The notes below the pieces were generated by a model. That model saw nothing but the letters and a program-made list of their open reading frames with translations, did not search any database and was not told where the DNA came from. Below are positions 35,852 through 43,644 of a stretch of DNA of 64,000 nucleotides, in pieces. The stretch is taken from the NCBI GenBank assembly GCA_009775265.1, contig VSPG01000001.1, positions 1 through 64,000 on the forward strand, in the 5' to 3' direction. Origin of the DNA: Muribaculaceae bacterium (GTDB lineage: Bacteria; Bacteroidota; Bacteroidia; Bacteroidales; Muribaculaceae). Made by a program: the position numbers and the translations under genes. Positions within the stretch are counted from its first letter, which is position 1. Each line of letters starts with the position of its first letter.

Positions 35852-36750
35852 AGCAGGGGGCGTATGAGGCGTGCTACGCCGCGTCCGCCGAAACGGCGGA
35901 AATGATATACGGATTTAAGTAATATGCGTCTGGCGCCATTGTGTCGGAGCAGAATGGCATCCAGTATCTTTCGCCCTTCCGGCGAACCCTCGCGGGTGCA
36001 GTCCGCGGCAAGGATGGCGTGTTTGGTGTCGATCCACAGCTCTTTTTCCTTGCCAAGGGTGTGTTCTATGGATTTCAATGCGGTCTCGGCGTCTTTTGTC
36101 CGCATGCTGTAGGACGTGCCGGTTATGGATTCTTTCTGAAAGAATACATCGACGCTTATCTGTTTCCCCGCATGGCGAATGCGTGGTTTCAATGCAAGAA
36201 GGCGTGCTCCAAGTTCGATGTCGTCCCAGTACTTTATTTTTTCATTCCATAGGCCGGCCCGGCGGAACAAGGATGTACGTGCCATGTATCGCTGGGTAGC
36301 GGTGGAGCCGTGGAAAAGAGAATGGAACTGGGCGTCACCGCAGTAAAAACGCTTTATGCTTGTTCGTCCGTAAGGCATGTGCATGCAGACATTCCATCCC
36401 ACCATATCGGCATCATCGGAGCATGACAACGCGCGCTCGCAATGGTTCGGGCGCATTGTGTCGTCGGAGTCGAAAAACATAGTCCACTCCGTCTTCACCT
36501 CCTCCAGCCCGCGGTTTCGTGCAGCCGTGGCGCCGTGGCGGCTTTCTTCCACGACGGTTACATCAAGTCCGTGAGGCGCTTTTGCCCAACTGCGCAGAAT
36601 CTCCAGCGAGTTGTCGGTGGACGCGTTGTCGACAAGCACGACACGCAGAGGGCGTAGAGTCTGCGCCTCCACCGAAGCGAGGGTGCGGCAAACTATGTGC
36701 GCACGATTGTGCACCGGAATTACAATTGTCAGACCTTGGGCGTATTCCAT
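35848..36750 (-). CDS. Family 2 glycosyltransferase
   Basis: I start at the ATG at 36750, since GT2 homology begins at once (MEYAQGLTIVIPVHNRAHIV); a TTG at 36759 is also in frame but lies within the -7 element. The 300-residue protein has VLVDNASTDNSLEIL and MFFDSDDTMRPNH at the active site. It is translationally coupled to the second GT2. If the -7 element at 36757-36764 is used, the message has almost no leader. Confidence 0.9.
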   Translation of the reverse strand: MEYAQGLTIVIPVHNRAHIVCRTLASVEAQTLRPLRVVLVDNASTDNSLEILRSWAKAPHGLDVTVVEESRHGATAARNRGLEEVKTEWTMFFDSDDTMRPNHCERALSCSDDADMVGWNVCMHMPYGRTSIKRFYCGDAQFHSLFHGSTATQRYMARTSLFRRAGLWNEKIKYWDDIELGARLLALKPRIRHAGKQISVDVFFQKESITGTSYSMRTKDAETALKSIEHTLGKEKELWIDTKHAILAADCTREGSPEGRKILDAILLRHNGARRILLKSVYHFRRFGGRGVARLIRPLL

Positions 36751-36756
36751 TTGCTG

Positions 36757-36764
36757 CAAAGTTA
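36757..36764 (-). promoter_or_regulatory. -7 element next to the GT2 pair
   Basis: The minus strand reads TAACTTTG, an exact -7 match ending 6 bp before the ATG. No good -33 element is seen at 19-21 bp. Its nearness to the start implies a leaderless message. Confidence 0.45.
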
Positions 36765-36849
36765 CACATTTTTTATGCCGCTATGGCCCGGAAGCAAAAA
36801 AAAAATTGTAAATTCGCGGCAATAAACATATTCAACCTAAAAGCCCCCA

Positions 36850-37467
36850 ATGCTAATCATCGGTATAGCCGGTGGCACCGGAAGCGGTAAGACCACCGTA
36901 GTCAACAAGATAATAAACTCCCTCTCGCAGGGCGAAGTTGCAGTTCTGCGCCAGGACTCCTATTATAAAGACTCGAGCCATATACCGCCTGAGTTGAGGA
37001 GCAAGATTAATTTTGACGAACCTGATGCCATTGAGTGGCCGTTGCTTGTCAAGCATCTTTGTGAACTTAAGGAGGGTAAAACCATACAGATGCCCACATA
37101 TAGCTATCTGTCCTGCACGCGTCAGGCGGAGACTGTGGCTGTGGAGCCGCGCGATGTCGTAATCGTCGAAGGCATTCTTGTTCTCACAGACGCCGGACTG
37201 CGCGATATGCTCGATGTGAAAGTGTTTGTGGATGCTGATGCGGACGAGCGTCTGATACGTGTGATAGCACGCGATTGCATTGAGCGCGGACGTACTCCGC
37301 AGATGGTGATAGACCGTTACCAGGATGTGCTCAAGCCGATGCACCTGCAGCATATAGAACCCTGCAAGCGATTCTCCGACCTTATTGTGCCGCAGGGTGG
37401 TAGCAATACAGTAGCCATAGGCCTGCTCACCGACTACATAAAGAGCCGTCTGCACAAAAATATCTGA
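36850..37467 (+). CDS. udk: Uridine kinase
   Basis: This 205-residue kinase starts MLIIGIAGGTGSGKTTVVNK (P-loop) and continues with LRQDSYYKDSSHIPPE, NFDEPDAIEWPLL and IVEGILVLTDAGLRDM, all typical of Udk. It phosphorylates uridine and cytidine in nucleoside salvage. A near-consensus -7 element (TAAATTCG, 36809-36816) lies upstream. It is 7 bp before lptB, so the two are probably co-transcribed. Confidence 0.96.
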   Translation: MLIIGIAGGTGSGKTTVVNKIINSLSQGEVAVLRQDSYYKDSSHIPPELRSKINFDEPDAIEWPLLVKHLCELKEGKTIQMPTYSYLSCTRQAETVAVEPRDVVIVEGILVLTDAGLRDMLDVKVFVDADADERLIRVIARDCIERGRTPQMVIDRYQDVLKPMHLQHIEPCKRFSDLIVPQGGSNTVAIGLLTDYIKSRLHKNI

Positions 37468-37474
37468 TTTCGGA

Positions 37475-38344
37475 ATGGGAATATCTTTTCACTTCGACCG
37501 TACGCGTGCCGATGAGAAAACCGAGGCCGTGGCACCGGTTTTCTCGGATGTCGGTGTGGACGCAGAGTCGTCCCCGATGCCCGAAGAACGGACATATGGT
37601 GGCGGAATGGTGCTGCGCACCGATAATCTCGTGAAAAAATATGGAAAACGCACGGTTGTGAACCATGTAAACATAGAGGTGCGCCAAGGTGAGATAGTGG
37701 GACTGCTCGGGCCGAACGGAGCCGGTAAAACCACCACGTTTTATATGACGGTCGGGCTGATTCAGCCCAACGAAGGACAGATATTTCTCGACAATGAGAA
37801 TATTACGAAATATCCTGTGTATAAGCGTGCGCAGACCGGCATAGGCTATCTTGCGCAGGAGCCTTCGGTATTCCGGAAACTCAGTGTGGAGGATAATATC
37901 CGAGCCGTGTTGCAGATGACGCAGCATACACGCGAGGAGCAACGCGATATTCTTGAAAGCCTGTTGTCGGAGTTCCGTCTTCAGAAAGTGCGACGCAACT
38001 TGGGCGACCAGCTAAGCGGCGGCGAACGCCGACGTACCGAAATAGCGCGCTGTCTTGCCATTGACCCTAAGTTTATAATGCTCGACGAGCCTTTTGCCGG
38101 TGTCGACCCTATTGCTGTAGAGGATATTCAAGGCATAGTCTATAAACTCAAAGAGAAGAATATAGGCATCCTGATTACAGACCACAATGCGCCGGAGACG
38201 TTAAGTATCACAGACCGTGCGTATCTGCTTTTCGACGGTCGCATACTGTTTCAGGGCACGTCGGAAGAATTGGCGGAGAACCCTGTCGTGCGAGAGAAAT
38301 ATCTCGGCCGCAACTTTATTTTCCGCCGCAAGAAACTCGATTAA
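37475..38344 (+). CDS. lptB: LPS export ABC transporter ATPase LptB
   Basis: The ATPase core matches LptB: VLRTDNLVKKYGKRTVVNHV, Walker A GLLGPNGAGKTTTFYMTVGL, the Q-loop region YLAQEPSVFRKLSVEDN, signature LSGGERRRTEIARCLA and Walker B FIMLDEPFAGVDP. It energises lipopolysaccharide transport from the inner membrane. The 289-residue frame is about 45 residues longer than usual at the N-terminus; an in-frame ATG at 37607 (Met45) would give the normal length. The extension is acidic and looks disordered. Confidence 0.94.
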   Translation: MGISFHFDRTRADEKTEAVAPVFSDVGVDAESSPMPEERTYGGGMVLRTDNLVKKYGKRTVVNHVNIEVRQGEIVGLLGPNGAGKTTTFYMTVGLIQPNEGQIFLDNENITKYPVYKRAQTGIGYLAQEPSVFRKLSVEDNIRAVLQMTQHTREEQRDILESLLSEFRLQKVRRNLGDQLSGGERRRTEIARCLAIDPKFIMLDEPFAGVDPIAVEDIQGIVYKLKEKNIGILITDHNAPETLSITDRAYLLFDGRILFQGTSEELAENPVVREKYLGRNFIFRRKKLD

Positions 38345-38353
38345 GGCAATGTC

Positions 38354-39238
38354 CTAACGGCGACGCATACGGTATGCCGTGGCAATGAACAAGGCTGTGG
38401 CAATCGCACTGGCTATTGCCGCGGGCCATGTGTCGCCGAGGCCTACGTTGTCGACCGTCACATCCGGTGTTCCGGTGCGGGTATAGTACCATTGGGCGAT
38501 GACGTAGATGGTGTTGTTCAGTGCGTGTGCGGCTGCCGGAAGCCATATCGAGCGCCCCCATACCAATAAATACCCGAAATATGCGCCGAGTAGCGTGCGG
38601 GGTATGAACCCGAAGAACTGCATGTGCACAGCACTGAATACAATGGCGCTTATCCATATGGCGGCATGGACGTTTACGCCGCCGGTGGAGAGCAGGCGTT
38701 GCAGCGCTCCGCGGAAAAAAAGTTCTTCCGACACTCCGGCCGCTATGCCTATGATGAGGATATTCATCAGCAAGTCGGGCCAAGTGCCGTTGCCTTGCAT
38801 GCATTCTATCATTGCCGAGGCGTTTTCTTCCATGGCGCGCATTTTCTCTACGATGGCGCTTAGTGCGCCGGTCGCCTCTATGTTTTGGTTGAATTCGATT
38901 ACGCAGTTCATGGCAGGCGCTGCGATAATCATTACAGGCAGTGCGGCCATCCATAATCTGCCGGGCACTCCGCCGCGCAGTTCAAGCAGTTGAGCCGGGA
39001 GCCTTGTCACCATCATTGCTGTGACAAGTGCGGGTGCAATAAGAGCCAGTATGTCCTGGGCTATGGCTGCAATGCGGAGCACGCGTGCGTTGGCGGTCCC
39101 GAATTTATAGATTAGCAGAGTCGTGAGCAGCCCTGTAAGCAGATAGCCGAGCACGGCTGTGCAGCAGAATAGGGTGATACGGCTGCGGCGGGTGAGCAGC
39201 AACGAGTCGGGGCGTATGTCGGGCAGAGGTGCGGCCAT
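38354..39238 (-). CDS. CPBP-family intramembrane metalloprotease
   Basis: This 294-residue membrane protein has about seven hydrophobic helices and the CPBP (Abi/Rce1) motifs: EE...R in VSEELFFRGALQRLL, an H in FSAVHMQFFGFIP, and HALNN in the following helix. These residues bind the catalytic site metal or water in the family. The substrate is unknown. It shares one base with the start or stop of trmN6 upstream, so the two are co-transcribed. Confidence 0.9.
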   Translation of the reverse strand: MAAPLPDIRPDSLLLTRRSRITLFCCTAVLGYLLTGLLTTLLIYKFGTANARVLRIAAIAQDILALIAPALVTAMMVTRLPAQLLELRGGVPGRLWMAALPVMIIAAPAMNCVIEFNQNIEATGALSAIVEKMRAMEENASAMIECMQGNGTWPDLLMNILIIGIAAGVSEELFFRGALQRLLSTGGVNVHAAIWISAIVFSAVHMQFFGFIPRTLLGAYFGYLLVWGRSIWLPAAAHALNNTIYVIAQWYYTRTGTPDVTVDNVGLGDTWPAAIASAIATALFIATAYRMRRR

Positions 39239-39945
39239 TATAGGAAAATGTGAAATTCTTTTGTTAGTGAAATGTATTCGTCGGAGAATGTGCCGTCAGT
39301 ATTACGTATCGTAAGGTGGCTTTGTTCGCAGTGTTCTTCGGTTAATGAAAACTCCCAGAGAGTGCGTATGGGTTTTGTGGCCGGTCTGTCGGACACGACG
39401 CAGTGTCTGACGGGGCATAGACGATTCATTGCGGCAGTCATAATGGTTTCTTCGTCCTGCGAATATGGAAGTATTACAGCAAGCCGTCCTGTCGGAGATA
39501 GAAATTTGTTGCATCGCTTGGCGAGGTTGTCGAAACTGAGCGAGCCTGCATGACGTGCCGTCGCCCGGCTGGGGGCATTTGCGTGCAGGGTTTCGGTGAA
39601 AAATGGCGGGTTGCTTACCAGCAGGTCGAAATGCTCGTCGGCTTTCAGCTCTGAAAAACAGCATTCCTTAAGGGCTATTCGGGCAGCGAAAGGCGATGCT
39701 TCGAAATTGCATCGTGCGTCGGCGCATGCGCCGGAATCGATTTCTACGGCCGTCATGTTTGCGTGCGGCGCGCGTTGTGCGAGCATCAGAGCTATTATGC
39801 CGCATCCGGTGCCGATGTCGGCTATCGTTTTCGTGCTCTGTGAAATATGTGTCCATGCACCGAGCAGCACACCGTCTGTGCCGATGCGCATGCCGCAGTG
39901 CTCGTCGGTCATAGCGAATTGTTTGAAACGGAAAAGAGGACGCAT
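39238..39945 (-). CDS. trmN6: tRNA1(Val) A37 N6-methyltransferase
   Basis: This 235-residue class I methyltransferase starts FRFKQFAMTDEHCGMRIGTDG with GVLLGAWTHI, has the SAM-binding IADIGTGCGIIALMLAQR, and the adenine N6 motif DLLVSNPPFFTETL. These match YfiC/TrmN6. It methylates A37 of tRNA-Val. A -7-like TAACTTCG on the minus strand (39962-39969) lies 16 bp upstream. Confidence 0.92.
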   Translation of the reverse strand: MRPLFRFKQFAMTDEHCGMRIGTDGVLLGAWTHISQSTKTIADIGTGCGIIALMLAQRAPHANMTAVEIDSGACADARCNFEASPFAARIALKECCFSELKADEHFDLLVSNPPFFTETLHANAPSRATARHAGSLSFDNLAKRCNKFLSPTGRLAVILPYSQDEETIMTAAMNRLCPVRHCVVSDRPATKPIRTLWEFSLTEEHCEQSHLTIRNTDGTFSDEYISLTKEFHIFL

Positions 39946-40012
39946 AGTAGAAATTTGCCTGCGAAGTTACGAAAAAATCAGTGTATTCGTGCTTTGTGTC
40001 GGGAAAAATACT

Positions 40013-40020
40013 TAACTTTG
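40013..40020 (+). promoter_or_regulatory. -7 element for tig
   Basis: TAACTTTG matches the -7 consensus exactly, 46 bp before the tig start. TTTG at 39993-39996 is 16 bp upstream, shorter than the usual 19-21 bp spacing. Confidence 0.55.
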
Positions 40021-40066
40021 CATTTCGAAATTCCGAAAGAAAAATCATCAACACATATTTTGTATT

Positions 40067-41449
40067 ATGAATATCAGCAAGGAGCCCCTGAGCGAAACCT
40101 CAGCGAAAATCGTGGTGAAGCTCGACGAGGCGGATTATAAAGACAAAGTGAACGCCGAACTTAAGCGTATCGGCCAGACCCATGTTATACCCGGCTTCCG
40201 CAAAGGCCACATCAGCATCGAACAGCTTCGCCGTCGTTTCGGCCGCGAGGTTAAAAGCGATATTATCAACCGCGAATCGGCTCATGCCGTGTATGATTTC
40301 ATTGAGAAAGAGGGCATCCATGCTCTCGGCAATCCTCTTGCTCTCAATGTTACTGAAATCAACCTTACTGACAAAGACTATACGTTTGAGTACGAGATAG
40401 CTTTGGCTCCTGTTATAGATGTCAAGCTCGACAAGAGCGTAAATCTTCCGTTCTATACCATTGCTGTAGACGAAAAGATGGTAGAGGAACAGGACAAGGC
40501 TTTGCGCGAGCAGTTCGGTGCTCAGGTACCTGGAGAGGAAGTCGACGAAAAGGCTCTTGTCAAAGGCACTATCATGCAGCTTGATGCAGATGGCAACGTA
40601 GTCACATCCGATGATGCCATTCAGGTCATCGACGGAATCGTGGCTCCCTTCACTTTTGCCGACAAAGCCCAGGCCGAACTGTTCATTGGCAAGAAGGTTG
40701 GCGACAAGGTGTGCTTCAACCCTGCCGCCGCATCCGGCGACAATACCGTCGAACTTGCTTCGATGCTGCATATAGACAAGGAAGTCGCAGCCGGCGTTAA
40801 ATGCGATTTCGAACTTGCCATTTCGGAAATCATCGTAGCCCGTCCTGCCGAACTCGGCGACGAATACTATACCAATGTGTTCGGTCCGGACAAAGTGCAC
40901 AACGAAGACGAGTACAGACAGGCTCTTTCCAATATGATTGCCGGCCAGCTGCGTCCCAATTCGGAAGCTCTTTTCAGCGACGACGCTCACAAGTATCTTG
41001 TGGAAACTTACGGAAATATCGCTCTCCCGCTCGATACACTCAAACGCATTCTCAAGGCTAACAGCCCTGAGGAGTTCAACGACGAGAACGTGGACGAGCG
41101 TATGGAGCAGATGGTGCCCGGACTTAAATGGCAGCTCATCAGCGATGCTGTGTGCAAGGCTCTTGAAGTGCGCGTGGATGAGAACGATTTGATGTCTCGC
41201 GCCACGGCGGTTGCCCGCCAGCAGTTCGCCCAGTATGGCATGTATAACCTTGACGATGAAACGGTAGCCGACACAGCAAAGCGTTTCCTTTCCAACGATA
41301 ATTTCCGTGAGCGCATCTACGACGAAGTGCGTTATGGAAAGATGTACTATGCCGTTCGTCAGGCCATCACTGCCGATGAAAAAACCGTGAGCCTCGACGA
41401 ATTCAAGGCTCTTGTAGAGGAACGTAATAAAGCAGGCGAGGCTGAATAA
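40067..41449 (+). CDS. tig: Trigger factor
   Basis: This 460-residue chaperone has an N-terminal ribosome-binding domain with the signature HVIPGFRKGHISIEQLRRRFG (the GFRxG loop contacts L23), a middle FKBP-like peptidyl-prolyl isomerase region that is divergent, and a helical C-terminal chaperone domain from about residue 250. It shields nascent chains at the ribosome exit. A terminator follows, then clpP-clpX, the usual neighbour order. Confidence 0.95.
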   Translation: MNISKEPLSETSAKIVVKLDEADYKDKVNAELKRIGQTHVIPGFRKGHISIEQLRRRFGREVKSDIINRESAHAVYDFIEKEGIHALGNPLALNVTEINLTDKDYTFEYEIALAPVIDVKLDKSVNLPFYTIAVDEKMVEEQDKALREQFGAQVPGEEVDEKALVKGTIMQLDADGNVVTSDDAIQVIDGIVAPFTFADKAQAELFIGKKVGDKVCFNPAAASGDNTVELASMLHIDKEVAAGVKCDFELAISEIIVARPAELGDEYYTNVFGPDKVHNEDEYRQALSNMIAGQLRPNSEALFSDDAHKYLVETYGNIALPLDTLKRILKANSPEEFNDENVDERMEQMVPGLKWQLISDAVCKALEVRVDENDLMSRATAVARQQFAQYGMYNLDDETVADTAKRFLSNDNFRERIYDEVRYGKMYYAVRQAITADEKTVSLDEFKALVEERNKAGEAE

Positions 41450-41466
41450 GTCTTGTAAGTGCATAA

Positions 41467-41510
41467 AATAATCTGCCGCGGGTACAATGCCCGTGGCAGA
41501 TTATTTTTTA
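41467..41510 (+). terminator. Terminator after tig
   Basis: A 16-bp stem (41467-41482 with 41490-41505, one G-U pair) closes a seven-base loop and runs into ATTTTTTATT, 17 bp after the tig stop. Confidence 0.9.
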
Positions 41511-41539
41511 TTATATGGCACAAAAAAAGTATGGGCCGT

Positions 41540-41571
41540 TTTGCAAATTGGCAAAAAAATGATTAACTTTG
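41540..41571 (+). promoter_or_regulatory. Promoter for clpP-clpX
   Basis: TTTG (41540-41543), 20 bp, then TAACTTTG (41564-41571): an exact match to the Bacteroidota housekeeping promoter, with a leader of about 33 nt. Confidence 0.85.
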
Positions 41572-41610
41572 AATTATAATATGCTATGACAACAAATTCA
41601 CCAATAGGAT

Positions 41611-42303
41611 ATGACAAATAAAAACGACTTCCGCAATTTTGCCGTGAAGCATCTCGGCATGAACGGACTGGCGCTTGACCAGTATACCTCGGCCACGTCG
41701 CAGTCCATACGCTCAAGTTATATATCACCGACCATTATAGAAGAACGTCAGCTGAATGTGGCTCAGATGGATGTTTTCTCGCGTCTGATGATGGATCGCA
41801 TAATCTTTCTCGGAACGGACGTTAACGACTACAGCGCCAATGTCATTCAGGCCCAGTTGCTGTTTCTCGACAACAATGACCCCGGCAAGGATGTGAACAT
41901 ATATATAAACTCTCCCGGAGGAAGCGTATACGCCGGTCTTGGCATATATGACACCATGCAGTATATACAGAGCGATGTCGCCACCATCTGCACCGGTATG
42001 GCTGCATCCATGGCTGCAGTTCTGCTTGTGGCCGGAGCCAAAGGCAAGCGTTTTGCTTTGCCGCATTCGCGAGTGATGATACACCAGCCCATGGGCGGTG
42101 CTCAGGGTCAGGCCAGCGATATTGAAATCACTGCGCGTGAGATTCTGAAACTCAAGCATGAGCTCTATAGTATAATTGCCGATCATAGCGGCCAGGACAT
42201 AGAGAAAGTGGAGCGTGACTCTGACCGCGACTATTGGATGACGGCTGAAGAAGCCAAGGAATATGGTATGATAGACCACCTGCTAATCAAAGCCAAGCAC
42301 TGA
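41611..42303 (+). CDS. clpP: ATP-dependent Clp protease proteolytic subunit
   Basis: This 230-residue serine protease has NSPGGSVYAGLGIYDTM, the nucleophile in CTGMAASMAAVLL, the catalytic His in RVMIHQPMGGAQGQASDIEI and an Asp further on. An N-terminal extension of about 30 residues precedes the usual start, as often in this group. It forms tetradecamers with ClpX. The stop TGA overlaps the clpX ATG by one base. Confidence 0.97.
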   Translation: MTNKNDFRNFAVKHLGMNGLALDQYTSATSQSIRSSYISPTIIEERQLNVAQMDVFSRLMMDRIIFLGTDVNDYSANVIQAQLLFLDNNDPGKDVNIYINSPGGSVYAGLGIYDTMQYIQSDVATICTGMAASMAAVLLVAGAKGKRFALPHSRVMIHQPMGGAQGQASDIEITAREILKLKHELYSIIADHSGQDIEKVERDSDRDYWMTAEEAKEYGMIDHLLIKAKH

Positions 42304-43547
42304 TGCCGCGCAAGAAAAACATAAACTGTATGTTCTGCGGCCGCAGTGTGGCCGACGGGGCGCAGCTCGTGCCCGCTCCCGGAGGAGATACTGCCGTATG
42401 CATTGATTGTGTGGAAGCCATACACAATATGCTGGACGGCAATGAAGCTGACGCGCGTGCTGTGGGCAAGCCTATGGAAGGTTCGCTCGCGGAAGTGCCC
42501 AAGCCTTCCGAAATAAAGGATTTCCTTGATCGGTACGTTATAGGCCAGGATGAAGCCAAGCGTTATTTGGCGGTGTCGGTGTACAACCACTATAAACGTC
42601 TGCTGCAGCCCGATACGGACGACGACGTGGATATAGAAAAAAGCAATATCATACTCGTCGGTCCTACGGGGACTGGTAAGACTCTGCTTGCCAAAACTAT
42701 TGCCCGTCTGCTCGACGTGCCGTTCACTATTGTGGACGCTACGGTTCTGACGCAGGCCGGATATGTGGGCGAGGATATAGAAAGCCTGCTTACACGCCTT
42801 TTGCAGGCCGCCGACTATGATGTGGACCGTGCTCAGCGCGGCATAGTGTTCATCGACGAAATCGACAAGATAGGTCGCAAGGGCGACAATCCCTCCATCA
42901 CACGGGACGTAAGTGGCGAGGGTGTTCAGCAAGGACTGCTGAAGCTTCTTGAAGGCTCGGTGGTGCTTGTTCCGCCACAAGGAGGACGCAAGCATCCGGA
43001 GCAGAAAATGATAGCCGTGGACACTAAAAACATATTGTTCATATGTGGTGGTGCTTTCGAGGGTATCGAGCAGAAAGTGGCGCATCGTCTGAACTCGCGC
43101 GTGGTCGGATTCAACACCGATAACAAGGTGAGACGTATAAAGCCCGAGGATTTTATAAAATACGTTGCTCCTCAGGATTTGAAAAGCTACGGGCTGATTC
43201 CGGAAATAATAGGCCGTCTGCCGGTGATTACTCATCTCGAATCGCTTGACCGCGATGCTCTGTTGCGCGTGCTCACCGAGCCTCGCAACGCTATTACGCG
43301 TCAGTATGAAAAACTTTTTGCCATGGACGGCGTAAAATTACAGTTCGCTCCCGACTGCCTCGACTACATCGTGGACAAGGCTGTGGAGTTCAGACTCGGA
43401 GCCCGCGGCCTGCGCAGCATAGTGGAAACCATAATGGTGGATGCCATGTTTGAAGTGCCTTCGCTCGGAGTCAAGGAATATACCGTGACACGCGAATATG
43501 CGCGCAAACGCGTTGAAGCCGCCCATCTTGAAGCGGCATCATTGTAA
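42303..43547 (+). CDS. clpX: Clp protease ATP-binding subunit ClpX
   Basis: This 414-residue AAA+ unfoldase has the N-terminal zinc-binding domain (CMFCGRS and CIDCVEA), Walker A LVGPTGTGKTLLAKTIARLL, Walker B GIVFIDEIDKIGRK, and the arginine-rich sensor 2 region GARGLRSIVETIM. It recognises and unfolds substrates for ClpP. The length is normal, and it is translationally coupled to clpP. Confidence 0.98.
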   Translation: MPRKKNINCMFCGRSVADGAQLVPAPGGDTAVCIDCVEAIHNMLDGNEADARAVGKPMEGSLAEVPKPSEIKDFLDRYVIGQDEAKRYLAVSVYNHYKRLLQPDTDDDVDIEKSNIILVGPTGTGKTLLAKTIARLLDVPFTIVDATVLTQAGYVGEDIESLLTRLLQAADYDVDRAQRGIVFIDEIDKIGRKGDNPSITRDVSGEGVQQGLLKLLEGSVVLVPPQGGRKHPEQKMIAVDTKNILFICGGAFEGIEQKVAHRLNSRVVGFNTDNKVRRIKPEDFIKYVAPQDLKSYGLIPEIIGRLPVITHLESLDRDALLRVLTEPRNAITRQYEKLFAMDGVKLQFAPDCLDYIVDKAVEFRLGARGLRSIVETIMVDAMFEVPSLGVKEYTVTREYARKRVEAAHLEAASL

Positions 43548-43644
43548 TCCGAACAATCATTATCATTCATAAGGTATAACACAATTATCCCCGAACAATT
43601 ACCGTAGCAACGTGAATTTCTAACACACACAGCCTTCTCCAACC

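Noticed and set aside
40100..41464. A 454-residue antisense open frame covering tig
   Set aside because: It mirrors the codon bias of tig, has no recognisable domain, and the sense gene is a certain trigger factor.
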